A DNA stretch of 64,000 nt. It comes from Strongylocentrotus droebachiensis. Lineage: Eukaryota > Echinodermata > Echinoidea > Camarodonta > Strongylocentrotidae. The DNA lies in NCBI GenBank assembly GCA_035222895.1, contig JAVYIG010007222.1:1-64000 (forward strand), in the 5' to 3' direction. The position numbers and the translations under genes were made by a program. This document shows positions 33,898-46,300 of this stretch, one piece after another. Below the pieces are notes generated by a model. That model did not search any database, was not told the DNA's origin, and saw nothing but the letters and a program-made list of their open reading frames with translations. Position 1 is the stretch's first letter, and every line of letters begins with the position of its first letter.

Positions 33898-34500
33898 ACC
33901 ATGACTGTACGCAGCGGGGGCTAGGGTAGGTTCTATAAATGAATAAAAAAACAGAAAATGCAATAAAATTTCAATAATTTATTGCATTTTACTCCGGTCC
34001 CCAACATGAAAAAATCCTCTGGACGGCCATTATGGCTCAAGGCATGGGCACACAGAGGATTTGTTTATGTTTGGAACCGGGGTAAAATGCAATAAATTAT
34101 TGAAAATTTATTGCATTTTCTTTGATTTTTTAATTTATGGAAACTGCCCCCTACCCTAGCCCCCGCTGCGTACAGTCATGGTTCAGTGACAAAGCAATGG
34201 CCTCTTAACTGTGAGGCCCCAGGATGGAACCCGTGTCGATGTGCTATATAAGTGCCCTTTTGTGGGGCATTAATCCTCATTACTGTCATGTATGACTTAA
34301 GGGCGTAGGTTCCCTAGTTGATAAGCATAGTAGCATACACATGCTTTAGCAGTCGCGCAAAACACACATTGGCAAATTATTATTCAATAAAATTTGAGAA
34401 TGTATACTATCTTGTACATCTTTCATTTTTAAATTATTTTATAAAATAATTCCATGAATTGGGGTAAAACAAACATATTCCTACTATATGAGCGACTGTG
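33897..34500. repeat. tRNA-like composite repeat in fold-back arrangement
   Basis: A minus-oriented head (33897-34028) abuts a plus-oriented full copy (about 34050-34500), forming an inverted repeat of roughly 130-bp arms around GGATTT/AAATCC. Begins exactly where the 1.04-kb duplicated segment ends. Confidence 0.75.
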
Positions 34501-34794
34501 TATCAATACTTTCTTTTCAGTCACCACTCTCTCTATCTCTCTCTCTCCCTCTCTCTCTGTCTTTATATAAAAAATCTTATTTTCAATCTTGCATGTTCTC
34601 TATTGGTTCACTTTGTTATCACTCATATTACTATGTGTTTTTCTTTCTCATTCAAATCAAGCTTCATTAAATGGGTATTTAAAACTCGTGTTTTCTTTTA
34701 TTCTTCCCCTCGATCTTTCTATCGGCCTCTCTTTCTGCCTGTCAAAGTCTTTTTATTATCTCTCCTCCATACTGCATTTCACTCTCCTCCCCTC

Positions 34795-35060
34795 GCTCTC
34801 TCATACTCACACACGCGCTCCCTTGCAAAGACAAATACACTCGTCCATACACACACACACGCACGCACATACACACGCGCACACACCCACACACACACGC
34901 ACATGCACAAACACACACACTCTCTCTCTCTGTTTTGTTCTCTCTCTATATATATCCTTCTTTAGGTCATGTTTTAATAACTTTGTCTTTATTTCATTTG
35001 TTCTCATTCGCTCTCAATGACAAACTCTCTCTCTCTCTCTCTCACTCTCATTGTCTGACT
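34795..35060. repeat. CA and CT simple repeats
   Basis: (CA)n-like 34845-34920 and CT runs to 35045. No gene. Confidence 0.8.
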
Positions 35061-35224
35061 CCTCCTTCCCTCTATATCGCTAGCTTTATAGTGAACTAAA
35101 CGTTATTACCTTTCCCAGAGTTAGTTTATCACTATTTTTATGAAATAACTTTAATGGCATTCCGTATATAGGGATTGCATTGGCAATGGTAGTTGTGGTG
35201 GCACATATTGTAGTGGTAGTATGA

Positions 35225-35318
35225 TCAGAAGTCATGGTAACAGTACTAGTAGCAGCAGCAGTAGTTGTCGTAGTAGTATTGGCAGTAGTAGTAGTAGTAG
35301 TAGTTGAAGTAGTAGTAT

Positions 35319-35365
<47 letters not shown>

Positions 35366-35405
35366 CTAGTAGTAGTAGTAGTAGAAGTTGTAGTGGTAAT
35401 AATAG
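35225..35405. repeat. AGT trinucleotide microsatellite
   Basis: Long (GTA)n/(AGT)n run. Confidence 0.9.
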
Positions 35406-35819
35406 TTTAAAGGTCCAATTAAATGTACTTTGATTTTCAAAAGAAACAAGATAGAATTCATTTGCATTATGGGCATTGTTGTTTAAGGGTTTTTAGCTGT
35501 TTAAATAGCTGCCCCTTTGGCAGGTTGCTCTTCGATTTTCTTTTTCTCGATAGTGTCATTTTCAGAAAGGAGGTATCCGAGGGATACGTAAAATCTTCAA
35601 CGCTAACAAACGCCCCTGTCCACGCACACGCCTGCTTTCAAAAAAATGCACGCAAAATGCTAATATTACCCTTCCTTTTCCCGAATATCTTTATTTTAAT
35701 TCATTTCGATTTGATAAGATTTTTTTTTATTATTAATTTTTATTAATATTTTTTTTAAATAAATGCACCAGAGTAATTTCATGTATGATAATTAAGTGTG
35801 TTAAACAGAGTATGACTTA

Positions 35820-36856
35820 TTAATAATGAATTTCTAATCGGTCTAGGCGTTTCGATATACATTATATTTTTGTCATTACCAATTCATTAGTAAATTGAAA
35901 ATTAATTAGGATTCCGCTTTACAATTTACAAGGATGCCAGGTAGGAATAATTTTTCCTAGCCGTCATAGGAAACTATGGTGGCTCCTAAGGGATACGCAA
36001 ACGCAAACATTTTACGTTTACCTATGCACAATTTTTTTTTTAACGTCCTAGACGTGAAAAGAAATAAAAATTGACATATACCTATGCAACAATTTTGTTT
36101 GGTCTTTTACGTCTAAGACGTGAAAATCAAGAAAATTGACGTATACCTTTGCTTGGTAATTTTTTCGTTTTTCTGTACTCAATGGCTCTGAAGGGACACG
36201 CAGACGTGAATATCTGCGTCAAATATTCACGTCTGCGTCTCCCAAAAAGGACACGCAGACGTGAATATTGGACGCAGATGTTCTCTCTCTCTCTCTCTCT
36301 CCTGTCCTTCCTCCCTTCCCATTCTCTCTGTACTATGTGTATGAGAGAGAGAGGGAGAGACAGAGAGAGGTAGAGACAGAGAGAGAGGGGAGAGAAAGGG
36401 AGAGAGGGAGAGACAGATTGGGAGAGATACACGTTGAAAGAAGAGAGAGAGAAAGAGAGAGAGATAGAGAGGATAAACAGATTGGGAGAGAGAAGGGAGA
36501 GACAGATTTGGAGAAAGGTGAAGAGGAGAGAGAGAGAGAGAGAGAGAGGGGCGAAACAGATTGGGAGAGAGAAGGGAGAGACATATTGGGAGAGAGAAAC
36601 GGGAAAGAGGAGAGAGAGAGAGAGAGAGAACGGGACATTGGGAGAGAGAAATAGAGCGGGGCAAGACAGATTGGGATAGAAAGATGAGAGAGGGGAGAGA
36701 CAGATTGGGAGGGAAAAAGGAGGAAAGATCGAGAGTAGGGGAGGGAGAGTGGTGGGACATTATTGGAAAAAGAGGAGAGAGATAGAGAGAGATGGAAAGA
36801 AAAAGAGAGAATAAAATGGTGTAAAAGGGTGCACACAAAGAAGTGCTTGGTAATGA
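35820..36856 (+). repeat. 1.04-kb duplicated segment, copy B
   Basis: Partner of 32857-33897. Upstream flank 35590-35820 matches about 23675-23880, so copy B retains more of the ancestral repeat and is probably the source or a longer sibling. Confidence 0.9.
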
Positions 36857-37417
36857 GAGAAGGAGAAAATCAACAATTTGAGCTAAATTCAATGTATGTG
36901 TATTTCTTTGTGATTTACTCTACTGCTCTCTATCCATTTCTCTTCACCTTCTTTTCCCCTTTCTCTCACTCCTCTATTTCCCTCCTTTTTTTTTTTTTTT
37001 TAATCTCTCTCTATACGATTTCGTCATGAAAATGTTTTTGTTGTTGTAATCATTGTAGGCCTATCGTATTTATTTGCTGTTCTACTTGGTAACTAAATCA
37101 ATGAAACAAATTAACTCCACATGGTACCAATTTTGATTGTTATTGTTTCATAACTTCCTCTTTTAGTCATCTGATTGTCCTCAAACAATAATAATGATAG
37201 TGCATAAATAACATGTACATTGCAACCTGTAGCATTCCATTGCCAAGCGCATCAATGTCCTCTTCTTGCTGAACACAATAACAAGTGAGACTTCAGACAC
37301 CCTGAATAAGTATAGGTGTAGGGTCTGCGATTAGAAGACTATGAATCTGGACTGAGTATGAGATACCAGCTGGTAATCCCTGTATCAGTAATTAGGGACA
37401 GACCACCCATATACGCT

Positions 37418-37665
37418 TATCTTCCTGGTGGGAAACGCAGACGTGAAAATCTGCTGAAAAATCTGCGTCCAATATTCACGTCTGCGTGTCCCTTCGGGGC
37501 CATTGAGTACAGAAAACCGAAAAAAATACCAAGCAAAGGTATACGTCAATTTTTTTGATTTTCATGTCTTGGACGTAAAAAACGAAAAATGTGTTGCATA
37601 GGTATACGTCAAATGTTTGCGTTTGTGCGTTTGCGTGTCCCTTGGGAGCCACCATAGTTTTAAAC
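37418..37665 (-). repeat. Inverted copy of the CACGCAGACGTG repeat
   Basis: Reverse complement of 35975-36280 and 33010-33330: GGGACACGCAGACGTGAATA, TACGTCAATTTT and GGTGGCTCC motifs. Confidence 0.75.
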
Positions 37666-37929
37666 TCTAGCAACAACTAATTAACGCAAAGGTTGTTCTT
37701 TGAATTCCACAGATATTACCCAAACAAATTGGAATTGGGAAAGAAGCATATGGTCTCAGATAACGCAATATATGAATGATAACTGCATCAAACAATAAAA
37801 CATATCTTAACAAAATCAGATTTTTGTCGGAGGAAGCAAAACAGGTATTTATAACGGTCTGAGATAACGCAATATATTAATAATCCTAAAATCTTTCAAG
37901 TAAAAGCATTAATGAAAATAATAATAACT

Positions 37930-38985
37930 AGATTTGTAATACTTGTTTGGAACAAGTATAGGTGGGCTGGTCCAACTAAAATTTGAGACAAAATAAAGGG
38001 CACATTTGAGATAGCTTATTGTCTCAGCTACAACATACTCGAAGTTCAGCGTGAACGAACCTAAAACGACGTAGATATTGCTAGCGAAAGACGGGGATGT
38101 GGAATCGAGTTTTGAGAAAAAGTCATGTCTCATAGAGAATACACGCAAAATGTGAAAAATTGACATGCCTCCTTTAATCGCAAAAATACGCCATGATGCT
38201 TTTGTCAAATTGAAAAAATTGTGACAATTAAATTTGTAGAAAATTGTCTCAACTAGAACATATCAAAATTTGGAGAATTGGAGCTGACGTCATAATATGC
38301 AAATTGAAATTTTTAGTTCGGAGGCCATTATAATGACGTCATGAGGTAATAGAGGGTCAAATGAGACATGAAATCATATCTCCAATTCATACTCTTTTAA
38401 AATATGAAAACAAATTGGGGTCACCTTGCATCTTAAAGAGCTACAATGGATTTTGTATAGGCATGTTTTTGCCTATATAGGCTATGTATTACAAGAGCTC
38501 GCGCGCAGGGAATTTTATGTTAAATGGTCGATCATTCCGTTAATAATAATCATAAAGAGATAAACATGGTATCAATTTGTTAGTAAAAATATGTGAAATA
38601 TTATGAAAGAAAACAAAATGGCGATTCTTTGTTGTGTAATAGTTTTACGCGCGAAAACGTGCGCTCATGCGTGTGTGCGCGATTTTTTATAAAATGCTTA
38701 GAATGGCCTAAAACGTATGCAAAATGATTTTGAGACGATTTTTAGCATTTTAAAATTTTGCGCGCGCTTTAATTGACCTGATATTGACCGGACGGATATT
38801 GACCTTGATCATGATAAATATGAATGAGGAATACCTTTGGGTTATGAAGATATGATCATGAGTTGATTTTTGTAAAATTTTACAAAATGGCGCCTAGATG
38901 ACATCATCAGTAAAGGTCAATGTTGAAAACGTTACTGTGCTTTGTACATATGCCTATACATATGTGTATAACACTTAAGATTACT
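37930..38985. repeat. Dispersed repeat (~1 kb), non-coding
   Basis: 38160-38680 is repeated inverted at 63430-64000 and 38790-38965 inverted at 57775-57965. Contains ATGACGTCA motifs and GCGCGC runs. Probably a transposon of unknown type. Confidence 0.65.
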
Positions 38986-39479
38986 TGTTCTACCATTGCT
39001 GTTGACGTATTACACTTATTATTGTAATATTTATCATGATTAATTTTATTATCATTATCTTCTTCTTTGTAGTTACTATTTCTACTATTAATTCTTTTAT
39101 TAACATCATTGTTATTACTGTGATTATCATCACCATGATCAACATAATTATGATTATTTTATAACAATTGATCATAATATCTTTCATTGTGGTTTTGCGT
39201 GTTTTGTGATTTGTGGACTTCTGCTACCTTGTCCGCAATTTCTTGTTTCATCAATTTAATTCAAAGTCATGGTTAATTATTCAAGAATAGAAGCTAGGCG
39301 CACAGTCCTCCGTGATAGAGCTGTAGACAAAACTCTAATCAAAACAAAGTCAAATCAGTTTGAACAAAGCGAAGTATGCGTTATTGACGGCAATTTCTAT
39401 CTTCATTTGATTTCTCGGTGCTCTTTATTGTTTTGGGTTCATGGGGTCTAGGAGATTCTCCGTTCAAAGTAAGCTTCAA
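38986..39479. other. AT-rich spacer, nothing recognised
   Basis: ATT-rich low complexity 39000-39170. Confidence 0.4.
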
Positions 39480-40140
39480 TGGATACTTCTTTTAGTCTAC
39501 TTATGGAGGTCCGACCGCTTGCTCTCACTGTGGCATCGGTAACACGCCGACTATGCTCACGAACCTACCAGATGGATCTTCGCTATTGGCATTTCGTGAA
39601 TGCACGCCTACAGACTCACCGACCACTGAACCCACCAAGAGTGTACCGTTAGAAACACCTTGATCGCATCAGCGAGGTCTCGTCCAGATATCACATCTAC
39701 ATCTTGGTACACCTGGTATGAATGCTCGGCGCTAATGCACTTTCGTATCCAGAGTGCACTTTCGCACGGGATTGTTTAGGGTTAGGATTAGGAATGGGAT
39801 TAAGGTTAAGGTAAGGGTAAGGGTTAGGGTATGTGAATTTAACCTAAATCAAATTAACCCTAACCCAAACCCTAATCATAGGCGGGCTGGATACGAAAAT
39901 GCATTAGCTGAATGCTTCTTCTACACACCTGACTAAGGTAACATCTCTCAAGGGCCATACACGACTACTATGACGACATAGCTCTAATAAGTGACGAGAC
40001 ATGAGTCCCTGTGATTGATGGTGACATCCATTTGAAATACAACATTGTTTTTGATTTACTTTTAAAGCTCTGCATTCTTGCTCTTATGTAAGAATCATAA
40101 TCTCAAGATAAAAAAAATAGACATATTTTCACAAAACCAA
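39480..40140 (+). pseudogene. Inverted, degenerate copy of the aGPCR Ser/Thr stalk exon
   Basis: Plus-strand sequence matches the minus-strand exon 16810-17183 and its following intron: CCAGATGGATCT, ACAGACTCACCGACCACTGA and GAGTGTACCGTTAGAAAC, then past the exon end GGTAACATCTCTCAAGGGCC and AAAGCTCTGCATTCTTGCTC. Frame is lost. The copy is split by a 182-bp inserted element at 39727-39908. Orientation opposite to the rest of copy 2 implies an inversion during or after the duplication. Confidence 0.75.
39727..39908. mobile_element. hAT-like MITE with telomere-like interior
   Basis: Flanked by an 8-bp direct repeat TGAATGCT (39719-39726 and 39909-39916). The uninterrupted exon sequence at 16810-17183 contains only one copy, which confirms insertion. 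Inverted ends share GCTAATGCA, then TTTCGTATCCAG. The interior has TTAGGG/TTAAGG-type repeats followed by their complement CCCTAACCC. The 8-bp duplication fits the hAT superfamily. Confidence 0.75.
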
Positions 40141-40354
40141 GCAACAACTAATAAATGCAATTTGCATTCTGACTATTGAAATACATTTATTTGTAACAAG
40201 TGAATAGAATAACTGTTATTGAGGTACTTAATAAAGACTTATTCATTAAATGTGATTACATTTCAAAAAGTGCTTATTCGTACGCCCTAGCGTCGTGCGC
40301 GCCCGCTCATACACGAGCTATATATGTATAGATATAAATATGTACAGGAGTATT

Positions 40355-40465
40355 ACTTGAGAGGTTCTGGTTCAAACTATGCCATCGCCGGAGTCACCGA
40401 GACCCATAGTTTTTATCAATACCGCGAAAAGAAGGCAAAATATATTTGTTTTATATCAACATCAA
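40355..40465 (+). repeat. Short repeat, partner at 41155-41315
   Basis: GAGAGGTTCTGGTT, GAGTCACCGAGACCCATAGT and AAATATATTTGTTTTA recur at 41157-41310 in similar order. Unknown family. Confidence 0.6.
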
Positions 40466-41154
40466 CAATTTATAATCAAGCGGAATAACTCACCTTTATA
40501 TTTGCTCCTGACTTGAGATTTCCAACAGGTTTTCAATCATAATTATGTATATATCCTTGAATGTTGGTCTTCTACTTGTAAACATTCACAACACAGCCAC
40601 TAAAATGATACTGTTGTGGATGAAGATTTTGCTGGTTCCTGTCAATCTTCATAGGTCCAAGATCCTGTCTTGATGCTGCTGTGATTTCGGAATCTCTGGC
40701 AGGATTTCTTGCAAAGGAAGGGCTATACCTTTAAAACACGCTGAAGCTGACTATCTGTGAAGTCGAAGATGAATTTAGAAAGAGTTTCAAATTTTCACGC
40801 CTTGTTTGCTATAATAGTAGGCGTACGAACATAGTTTTAAATTGATGTTTCGGAACGATGGCCTGAAACGGACATGATGTCCCTCGATGCTTGCCCTGCT
40901 TGATCAAGCAAAGTTAAACTTGTTGCCCGCAAGGAGTGGTTGATGTTGTGCTTTTTGCAACCAGCGGCTTGACAAATGTTGACAAATGGAAGCTGGCGCT
41001 ATACAGGTACGGCAGTAGTGCAGCACAGTTTATTTGAATGCGCCTCAGCTAGATTGCACGGCGTGAGCGCTGTGACATATCTTGGGAGTTGCCCGCTGGA
41101 GGCATTTAAAATCCCGTACTATCGTTGAATTTTCAACTGCCTTCAACACTGTCT

Positions 41155-41315
41155 TGAGAGGTTCTGGTTAAAAGTATGCGCAAGAGGTGACTCCAATAGT
41201 ATTATTTGCTGAGGGGCGCAGTCCCCAAGCAAATGGTACTATCGGAGTCGCCGAGGCCCATAGTTTTCACCAGTTCCTCGAAAAATAGGGCATGGTATAT
41301 TTGTTTTAAATCCTG
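41155..41315 (+). repeat. Short repeat, partner of 40355-40465
   Basis: Same motifs, with an extra 50 bp. Followed by long A-runs (41370-41430) that create false reading frames. Confidence 0.6.
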
Positions 41316-41363
41316 CATCAAAGTTTTAAAAAAGACCCCCCAGAAGAAAAAAATACAATTTCT

Positions 41364-41398
<35 letters not shown>

Positions 41399-42009
41399 TA
41401 AATTCAAATTCAAAAAAAAAAAAAAAAAAAAAAGAAGCAACTCCCAAAAAGTACTTTTTCAGAACAACCTTAAAAGAGTCGAAATATTTCTGGTCACGTG
41501 ACGAGCTCTCAGCCAACCAAAAATCAATACATTTATGATACAGGATATAATACATTTTAAGAGCAACAGTCTATTGAGATTAGTTTAGGATCGATACGGA
41601 ATATTAAAGTAAATACGTAATAAGCTGGCCCTACAAGCTAAAGTGCGCATCCACACAACTTCCGAAAGTCCTTAAACTACCCCTCGTCCGTTTCAACAAC
41701 TTTATTCACACGTCAAACTTTCTTGTCACTCCCCATCTCATTCCAGCACCCCTCTTTCCACCCTCATACTCTCTCTCTCTCCCACACCCCTCTTTCCGTG
41801 TCTAAACTAGCCGGCATGCACACTTTGAAAGAGAGGCCAGTTTTAATAGCAAAAACAAAACTAGTTATGAAACAGTTCATGTGAATGGGATAGTACTAAG
41901 TGTAAGTTTATTGCTGGACATTGAACACCACATAGGACATAACATATGAATCATGAAACTGATTTGCTTATCCAAACTTTATAATGAGTTCTTTAGTGTG
42001 AAAGCAGAA

Positions 42010-43360
42010 AAAACGTAGCGTCATAGCGTCCCACAGAACTATTCGTTTTCCTCAAAAAATCACTCATGCATGCCCGTTCAGGAGCTATTTTGTCAACTCT
42101 TGGTCCATTTTCATGCCTTTATTTCAGCCTACCTGTCTCTGCTATCCTAGGTGATAATTATTACTTCTCCCAAATTTGTCTAGAAAGTCCTTAAAATAGC
42201 AATCGAAAAGAAATTGTGCATACTTTCGTAAATTTGTACGTAACTTCTACTCTCTGATTACTTCGAAAAAACACATTTGCAAATTCAATTTTCAGACATT
42301 TCCGACATAAACAGATCCTGAAAACGGGGCTGCATAATTTCTAATAAGCATTGTTTATACATAAACTACTATGACATTTTTGTTGCATATACATTAAGAA
42401 ATAAATAAAAATTCGTTTTATTATTAATGCAATGATATACCTGTACAGTAATTATTAATGAAAATTCGATAATAAAATTTCCTCATTTCAATTCTATTGT
42501 TAGCTTCATAACGTACGACATGCTTATTTACCCATTAGCAACGTAACTATTTTGACATAAAATAACAAATTTCGTTCATTAACGATAATCTCACAATATG
42601 CATCAGAACACTCAGCATTCAAAGAAACGAACCTTTTTACTTCTTTACTTCTTCCTAACAAAACTATTAGACTACAATTTTACTTCACATACTTTTTATA
42701 TACACTAACATGTTAAGCAAAATATGGTGCTTTGGAAATAGAACTTTAATTTTCATACTTTCTTAGAAAAAGTTGTTATTTTTATTACAGGTTTTCCGGC
42801 TAATTTGGATGCTTTTTCAGTCCATTTGATAAAACGTTCATTCAAAAGGCCATTTTTGTAATGTGATCAAATTTAATGCATAAGTCTTGGTTAGTTGCCT
42901 CATTACGAATTATTTCATTCACCTGTTACAAACAAATGTGTTTCAAGAGCCATAATTCAAACTGCATACATAATTTGTTGCTAGGTAGGAAAAATGTTGA
43001 CTTGCCCTACCTAGCAACACGAAATAGGAAAATAAATAAGATAGGTAAATTTGCAAAATTGGCCGGAGAACCCATGATATAATTAGCAACCCTTTATACA
43101 CGTAGGCACAACATGCACAAGGAGAAAACAAAATCTTCATTAACAAGGATTTTTCAATATTTTTGCATAATGCGATTGTTATTTTGTTCGTTCCCCCTAG
43201 CACAACATTTTAAACAGCCAAAAGTTATAAATATTCCGATTTAACCTCAACAACATCAACAACATCACACCATCGACTCTCATATCAATATCGCTTTACA
43301 TAGCTAACTATAAAGCTATATATCAAATGTTTTTATTGTCATGGTAATAAGATTCCATGT
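42010..43360. other. Gene-copy duplicate flank (copy 2)
   Basis: Homologous to 1440-2760. Non-coding. Confidence 0.7.
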
Positions 43361-44370
43361 TTTATTATTATTATTATTATTTATTCGGCAATAACAAGAA
43401 ATATAACGATGTGAATATGAGTAAACAAACATTAAGAGAATGTCAATTATAAATGCACAATCTTCCTGGAGGTCCATTGAGTGCATCAGTTGGCTGCCCG
43501 GGAAGAGGAAAGCAAACTTAATCCCTGTAACCTAATGGTCCCTCTTCCCGACCAACTGGTCCACCCAGAAGACCTGCAAAATATAGCATGAAGGTAAATA
43601 GAATGTATTGCATTTCATAAAAACCAGCTAACAAAGGCAAGGCACAAGGAGGAAATCAAAGTTTTTATTTAATTTTTTGCTTTGTTTTTTGTTTTTTGAT
43701 GACACGATACTGAACATAAACATGAGGAATTAATTCTGACTTAAAAACTATTGCATAAAATGCCAAGTAGGTAAACTGAAAAGATGAAGTATAAAACTGA
43801 GAAAAGAACAAAATATGAGAACATGTAGCAGCGCAATGACAAGAATGTCTAAAATCATACAGGTTGACCGGTATATAGAAGTTATTATATACCTCACTTA
43901 AGAAATCCAGCCATCTGATTGGTCGAATTGCATTCATAAACTTCAACTGTTCCTGTAAAATTCTCGGTAACCATGCTTAAAACATTTCAATATTTTTAAT
44001 AACCATGGTTATTAAAAATAGTTGGTCAGCCTCCATGGTTACCCCATAGGTTTACATGTTAAAAAATGGTTTGAGCGATGGAGGATACCGTATGTGTGCG
44101 AAGGATTGGTCGGTAATTTCAATACAATTGAATCTCGATCGATCTTACCGACAATTTTATCTTGCATTGTTGACATGAAGACGAAAATAAACTTCCAAAA
44201 ACAAAAAAACAACATCTGCCGATAGATCTTGATCTAAGTTCGTGCCAATATGCATTGCAAAAGTAAAAGAAGAGTCCGTATATGGAGCTTTTGCGAAGCA
44301 TTCATCACACGCGAAGCCGGTTTCAATCCATTTTAATGTATATATTGGAGAAAACTGCCAAGCATGTTAA

Positions 44371-44455
44371 CGGCGGGCCATAGCCGAGTGGTCTAAGCGT
44401 TGGTTTTCGGTACACCTCTTGTTGTACGCAAGAGTTCGAATCCCGTCTTCGACAA
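44371..44455 (+). repeat. tRNA-like sequence, degenerate
   Basis: A box TAGCCGAGTGG and B box GAGTTCGAATCC are present with a long variable region, as in Leu/Ser-type tRNAs. The acceptor ends do not pair, so a functional tRNA is unlikely. Probably a SINE head or tRNA pseudogene. Confidence 0.5.
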
Positions 44456-44512
44456 AAATGATAAATATTTTTAATTTTTCATTTTTTAGTCTATTTTTTT
44501 TCGGCATATAAA

Positions 44513-44677
44513 AGTATTAATGACTGCTTTAATATTCGAGAAATAGTTGTTTTCATACGCTCTCGGGAAGGTTACAATTGGGCTATTCCCCTCGGCAAGC
44601 CTCGGGGAATAGCACAATTCTAACCTTCCCTTGAGCGTAATAAAACAACTATTTCTCTCAAAGCAGTCATTAATACT
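44513..44677. mobile_element. 165-bp near-perfect palindrome (foldback MITE)
   Basis: Arms of about 80 bp begin AGTATTAATGACTGC and include AGAAATAGTTGTTTT and GGGAAGGTTA; centre near 44595 (CCCCTCGGCAAGCCTCGGGG). Inserted in the copy-2-specific segment 43361-45820. Confidence 0.8.
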
Positions 44678-44972
44678 ATAAAAAAACATGGTAAAGAAAG
44701 TGAATAGATACATAGGCTTAGTAGGCTTCAGGTGAGTAATTAAAGAAACTAGGAGACGAATACATTAAAGAACAATTTATATTATATTATACAAACAATA
44801 TATAAAGAAGCTCCGTTTAAAATATCCAGAAGATGTTTATAGAAGGGAGAAGAAAAAAAAAGACTCCAGAGACATAACAATGATAAAATCGAAATTATAG
44901 TTTTGGCTCAGAAATGTTATAGAGAAGTAGACAAATAAATGATTAACAAACATACCGTAATTATTACATTAA

Positions 44973-45758
44973 CCCTACGTTAACTGGAAGGGGGGGGGGG
45001 TCAATTTGACCCCCCCCCCCCCTGTAGACATTTTGCGACTACTCCGAAACCGCGGCAGATATAAAATTTTCCTTTCATTGACTTTTTTCTTTCAAGTCTT
45101 ACGCATCTTTTAAAACAATTTTTTTCGAAAATCGGACGTATAGTTACAAAGTCACGTGACCTTTTGTCTTTGCATGTCAGCCCGAAAATCGCTAATTTTT
45201 GTGATTTGTGTACAAAGCATATGGAAATGTCATTTTTCCTAAAAAGAGATAAAACATTGGTTATTTAGTCTTGTTTAAAGTTTAGGTGTTTGTTTTGGTG
45301 TCAAAATAGTTGAATTGTAGTTATAAATGAAAAAAAAACAAAAAAAATAAAATAAAATACACTTAAGTTAAAAAACAATGAAATACATAAGAAATTATCA
45401 AAACAATAGATAACATAAGGAATAACCTGGCTCTTCCAATTTTTTGTGTTGTATTATTATTCCAAATGGTCTAACAAATATAAGTAGTGAAAAAGAATGC
45501 TTAAATATGAATAATGTATGATTTATGGGCAAAAATGTGAATTGTATGACCTTATTTGCATAAATTACCATAAATATGCAAATGAGTGAATTTTTCAAAT
45601 ATTTGAAATTACCATAGTATTCTATACACTTCACTTGACATGCATGCAAATTTTCGCGGCGATCTGCGGTGAAACGGTCGAGATCTTAGGGGGGGGGGGT
45701 CAAATTGACCCCCCCCCCCAGTAAAAACCTGGTCTGAAATAGCCCAGTTAAAATAGGG
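44973..45758. mobile_element. piggyBac-like non-autonomous element
   Basis: Flanked by TTAA on both sides (44969-44972, 45759-45762). Ends are CCCTAnnTTAACTGG and inverted. Next to each end lies a G-run/TCAATTTGA or TCAAATTGA/C-run palindrome. TTAA target plus CCC-starting ends is diagnostic of piggyBac (established). 786 bp, no transposase frame. Present only in copy 2. Confidence 0.85.
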
Positions 45759-46201
45759 TTAACCTCTCGTAAATTAAATTAAACAACGACTTCAAAAAAA
45801 TTTAATCAAAGAACTAAAAGGCTAAATAATTAAATCTCCAATCAAACTCATGAAAGGATACGTAGAAACAACTACATTGAACTACAGCATAACACTAATT
45901 GCAACAAATATTTTGTATTTTATGATACAATGTCTTTATTCGCTTTCTAAAGACTTTGAAAATATTGTCACCAGTAACCATCATCACCGCACAGGGAACT
46001 CAATAAATAAATCCTTCTAGGTAGGCCTACCCACTTATATAGTACATCCGGGTGTTGCGTGACAAATGTAGATCAATGTCTTTCAAGAGGACATCGTTGC
46101 TTTGTAGGAGCTCGTACCCGCAACCTTCATATGCTCAATCAAGTATTCGAGGTACTCATTTAGGGCACCTCTTATAAGGACGTGGTGTTACTGCTTAGGC
46201 C

Positions 46202-46300
46202 TTAGGTTGAGTGACTTGAGACTCCGGCTTGGTTTTGTGTTGGACCTACTGAAGATGGAGCAACTCGAATCAATCTCATACCAGGCTTATTTGCACTTCC
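46202..46300 (-). CDS. aGPCR copy 2, distal C-tail exon (orphan)
   Basis: 99 nt after acceptor TTTTGTCAG reading GSANKPGMRLIRVAPSSVG then PTQNQAGVSSHST and TAA. Same frame and stop as 3168-3266, with mostly synonymous differences. Its upstream partners have been deleted, and its phase does not fit the remaining TM3 exon. Confidence 0.72.
   Translation of the reverse strand, partial: GSANKPGMRLIRVAPSSVGPTQNQAGVSSHST

Larger units (their letters stand above)
43361..45820. other. Copy-2-specific insertion block
   Basis: Absent from copy 1 near 2765-2800. Holds a tail-like ATT repeat (43365), the tRNA-like sequence, the 165-bp palindrome and the piggyBac-like element. Confidence 0.7.

Noticed and set aside
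33164-33963. Ser/Leu-rich and Arg/Glu-rich frames up to 237 residues
   Set aside because: Produced by GA/CT dinucleotide repeats; same in the duplicate at 36127-36892.
41202-41555. 117-residue frame with Phe and Lys runs
   Set aside because: A-runs and T-runs; no splice or homology support.
44371-44455. Possible Leu/Ser tRNA gene
   Set aside because: Acceptor ends do not pair; only internal promoter boxes are convincing.
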